From Metopolophium dirhodum (taxonomy: Eukaryota; Arthropoda; Insecta; Hemiptera; Aphididae): DNA of 64,000 nucleotides. The notes below the pieces were generated by a model that saw nothing but the letters and a program-made list of their open reading frames with translations, made no database searches and was not told the origin of the DNA. The stretch lies in assembly GCF_019925205.1 (NCBI RefSeq), contig NC_083566.1, positions 7,750,001 to 7,814,000 on the forward strand. Direction: 5' to 3'. Made by a program: the position numbers and the translations under genes. Of this stretch, positions 60,791-64,000 are shown piece after piece. Numbering within the stretch: position 1 is the stretch's first letter; every line of letters begins with the position of its first letter.

Positions 60791-61044
60791 CAATAACTAG
60801 ATAGCCGGCTCCTTCTTATCATCGAAGTCGACCGCCATTTACAAAGCAGGAATTGTTTACAAAATAATATGATCACAGTAGGTATATATTATGTAATGAC
60901 ATGTATATATACTTATATATTTATATATGTATAATGTATATATGAATAAATGTAAAATCAATGTAAACATTGCCTGCTTTATAAATGGCGGCCAACTTCA
61001 ACATTGGTCACAACTGTAGTATAAATACGGCTATCTAGTTGTTG
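60791..61044. mobile_element. TIR element (MITE) with TA target site
   Basis: Left end CAATAACTAGATAGCCG, with inverse of right end CAACAACTAGATAGCCG (16 of 17). A second inverted block pairs CCGCCATTTACAAAGCAGG (left) with CCTGCTTTATAAATGGCGG (right), so the arms extend over about 70-85 bp with a non-matching gap. TA flanks each end. The centre is AT-rich and there is no ORF. 254 bp. Confidence 0.78.
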
Positions 61045-64000
61045 TATATATCTATATTCTATGGTTATAGCATACATCAAATATTATTTTAATACCTTCA
61101 TTAAAACACATGACAAGTTGTAGATAATAATGTTGACAATAGTTAATGAAATTGAAAAGATCTTATTATTATACAGAATGAAAATAGTAAACGGTGAAGA
61201 TTATTTAATAATGTTGTTACTAAGAGTAGTAGTGGACTAATGACAGACTTAAGTTTTTGGTGTACATGGTTGATAATATTTTTATATAATCAGTTAGAGT
61301 TGGGAGTGGAGTTAAGGTAGGGGTATAACAATTACCTATTGTATTTGACAGCCTTATGTTTTATACGAGTTGAGAATTTTGAGATGATGTTTTTTGTAAA
61401 AGGGACATCCTTTATAGGAGGCTGTTTTTATTATAATATTATCATTATATCTCAATAATTTTTAATATTTATTTTAATATAATTTTACGTTAATTAGTTC
61501 GAAATAGTTTTTCACTTCCTATAAAATAAAGTCGTATGTACCTAGGTATACTATGTGTCTATGTTATATGTTTGATATTAAAATTGAGTATACAATTAAG
61601 TACATTTTGTTAGTTTATAAGCAGTGGTACAAATTGACAGAATTCGCAGGGGCATCAGTCACCAGCAGTCACATGATATGTTTTGACAACCAACTTGATA
61701 AGTATAGAATATAACTTATTATAATTTATAAACCAGTATGAGAAAGTCTGGAGAATTGTATTATGTATTACTTATGTAGAGTTATGTAGTTAAGTATAAA
61801 CTATAAATATATATAATAGTTGATGGTAGGTACATCGCTCGATTCGATCCTGCTGCAGTGTTGTTTAAAGGTGATTATTAAAAGTGACATACAACTAAAA
61901 TAACTAATAATATATACATATACGTATACATGGCCAACTCGCAAGTACAGGCATTAATTATTTAATAATTAAATATACCATAAATGCAATATATAGGCTA
62001 TGTGAAATTTTATTTTTGTATTATAGCCATTAGGTACATATTTTTATAATCGGTACATTTCATCCTGCCAAATATAAGTAAAGTACCTACCCAGCTATGG
62101 CCTACTGCATCTGTAATCATAAACTTTCTATATAGCTGTGTGCAGTGTGCCAGTATATAACTATATATATCTATAATATATAATATAAACGATGGTATAA
62201 TAATATAGAATTAAAGTGAAAGATTCGTACTGAAATAGCCAAAAGTATTGAGTAAACCTTTATATAATAATGACTATGCATAGCTGTACTGTTATTATTA
62301 TTTTGTACCTACCTATTGGAAAAAATTACAGTGAACATTTAAAAAAAAAAATTAAGACAATATTTTATTCGCAAATAAAAATACCATTTGGCTTTAAAAT
62401 ATAAAACTATTAACTACGCGGAATCGAATAACACTTGTATTTTTTCTTAATTAATACCTAAGTCCTAAGTTATAACGGTTCGAGAAAAAAATGTTTTTTT
62501 AAAACAAAACGAGAAAACAACGTGTCTATTGCATGAATTTTATGATGACTCAATAATATAGCTGCTACAGTGCTACAGCCCAAAGTTGGCAAATGTCTTG
62601 ATAGTCGAATTTATTTTTATTTGTGCTTATACACGTATAATATAGTGTACATGCATCTATTTTAATGCAACTAATCGAATTCACTCGTACATTATATTCG
62701 TTTAATTATAGAATCCCACACAATATGTTTACACGTTATTAATTGTATATGTTTCGTGTGGTGATTGGTGATTGGTGGTCTCGATTAATTTCATTTTTCA
62801 TGCAATATAATATTGTATTCTTATGTACCCATACATATAAATTGTTATTTATCCAATTAAAATCTCTGACAGTGACCAATGCGAAGTGTGATGTAGTTGC
62901 ACATGTTGAATAATATGACATAGGTATTATAAACCAGATACCTATATGAAAAACATTGACTCTGGGTACATTAATTACTATATTATCTAGCTATTACCTT
63001 CACGTAGGCGCCATGTTCTTTTTTGGATTATCTATTTTATTTCTGATGTCTAAGCGATGGACCGTTAAATTAATCTTCTTCTCACGTTAAATTATATTAT
63101 AATCGACGTTTTTTTCATTTAATTTTGTGCACTACCTATATAGTTTTACTTAAGCATCATGACTCAAATACACACCTTTTTCTGATTGATTTCTTTATGA
63201 TAGCACCTTATTAAATATTATATCAACAATTGACGATAATGCAAACTATCTGTTACCAATATTATTAGGTACTATATGGAACTTATTACATATATAAATA
63301 AATTGTAGGTATAGGTGTGTATAATAGTGAGTAATGTTAATACAAAAAACTGAATATCAATGTATAGATTAAAGGTTTAAGTGGTATAACTATTTATAAG
63401 CCAACACTCGTCTTATCTGTATAAATCTCAATAATAACCAAATCTAAAAAAATTTAAATAGAAATAAAAAAATTATATTCAATAAAAATCGTTTTGATTG
63501 AATAATCATTATTATTATTATTACCATTGTTATTCACCTATATTAGCGTATTATGCGCACTCAATAGTTAATTGTAGTACAAGTGTGGGCGTAACAGGGA
63601 CGGTTTGCATTTGGACGAGTTTTTTAAAAATTGCAATGTATTTTAGCTATTTAGTAAAATGCGTTTGGGTAGTGAGTTTAAGACATTGTAATGTATGTGG
63701 GAGTCCTTTTTTAATATCTTTCAATCGAAATGCATCGTTTATTTCGTTTTGTAGTAAAACTGTTTTCAATATTAGGATTCATAATTTTTGGTACACTATA
63801 CTCAATAACTATTAACTAATACCAACATTATAATATAACGAGTTCACGTTTCCAATGTTCAAGTGAAACTTATTTTGTGCCATAATTATAAAGTTTAGGC
63901 TGATAAAATAATATAGACAAGATTTATCAAGATTGAATTTTTATGTTTTATATTGTAACCTCCCCAAACACATTGTTTTTATTAGGTGGATAAAAAGGTA
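61045..64000. other. AT-rich intergenic region, no gene recognised
   Basis: Only chance ORFs are seen. The 105-codon frame at 63498-63815 is Tyr/Ser/Phe-rich without domain features; the less AT-rich part at 63580-63780 may be a decayed mobile-element coding fragment, but I could not read a convincing family in any frame. No tRNA or rRNA was seen. Confidence 0.4.

Noticed and set aside
63498..63815. 105-codon plus frame near the right edge
   Set aside because: Begins with a low-complexity Tyr run from an ATT repeat, no domain. A minus-strand reading was tried for a transposase fragment but is interrupted by stops.
1..64000. CRISPR arrays, bacterial operons, rRNA and tRNA genes
   Set aside because: No regularly spaced direct repeats with spacers, no ribosomal RNA sequence and no tRNA cloverleaf with A/B boxes were noticed. 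The window is eukaryotic with GT-AG introns.

Overview
The window looks like nuclear DNA of a sap-feeding insect, most probably an aphid. It is very AT-rich, with recurrent GGTACCTACC-like words, CpG not depleted, short introns in one gene next to a 28 kb intron in another, and many small inverted-repeat transposons. The order (Hemiptera) and family (Aphididae) are inferred from this sequence style; no species call is made. The two conserved genes are clearly animal and insect-like.

Layout. Positions 1-3.8 kb are intergenic. A two-exon gene at 3880-5895 (+) has a good TATA box and encodes a 274-residue secreted, Tyr/Pro/Ala/Ser-rich repeat protein of cuticular type. It converges on CRTC, the CREB-regulated transcription coactivator. 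CRTC runs on the minus strand from its start at 45540 to its stop at 8297, in 13 coding exons (646 codons), with a 28.2 kb first intron full of mobile-element debris. CRTC is head-to-head with NOL6/Nrap (Utp22-type 90S pre-ribosome protein) at 46592-52192 (+), which has 17 exons and 1133 residues. The roughly 1.05 kb between the two start codons must hold both promoters, and it contains a tandem CACGTG E-box 124 bp before the NOL6 start.

From 52.2 to 56.6 kb is a mobile-element graveyard. It holds a terminal-inverted-repeat DNA element (52977-54460) split by a 5'-truncated Jockey-type LINE with target-site duplication, half of a foldback element, a decayed member of a dispersed family, and two strong hairpins. 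At 56717-57196 (-) lies an unrecognised single-exon ORF with a signal peptide. The remaining 57.2-64 kb is AT-rich, with one well-formed TIR element at 60791-61044 and no convincing gene.

Functionally, CRTC is a nutrient- and cAMP-responsive coactivator controlled by phosphorylation and 14-3-3 binding. NOL6 acts in small-subunit rRNA processing. The shared upstream region would physically couple a metabolic-signalling gene and a ribosome-biogenesis gene. The secreted repeat protein and the orphan secreted protein are lineage-specific in appearance. The main novelty candidates are the repeat families (foldback element, GATTCTGAGCGGAG-ended family, three types of small TIR element), a CpG-rich island and a set of exon-like patches inside CRTC intron 1, and the orphan secreted ORF.
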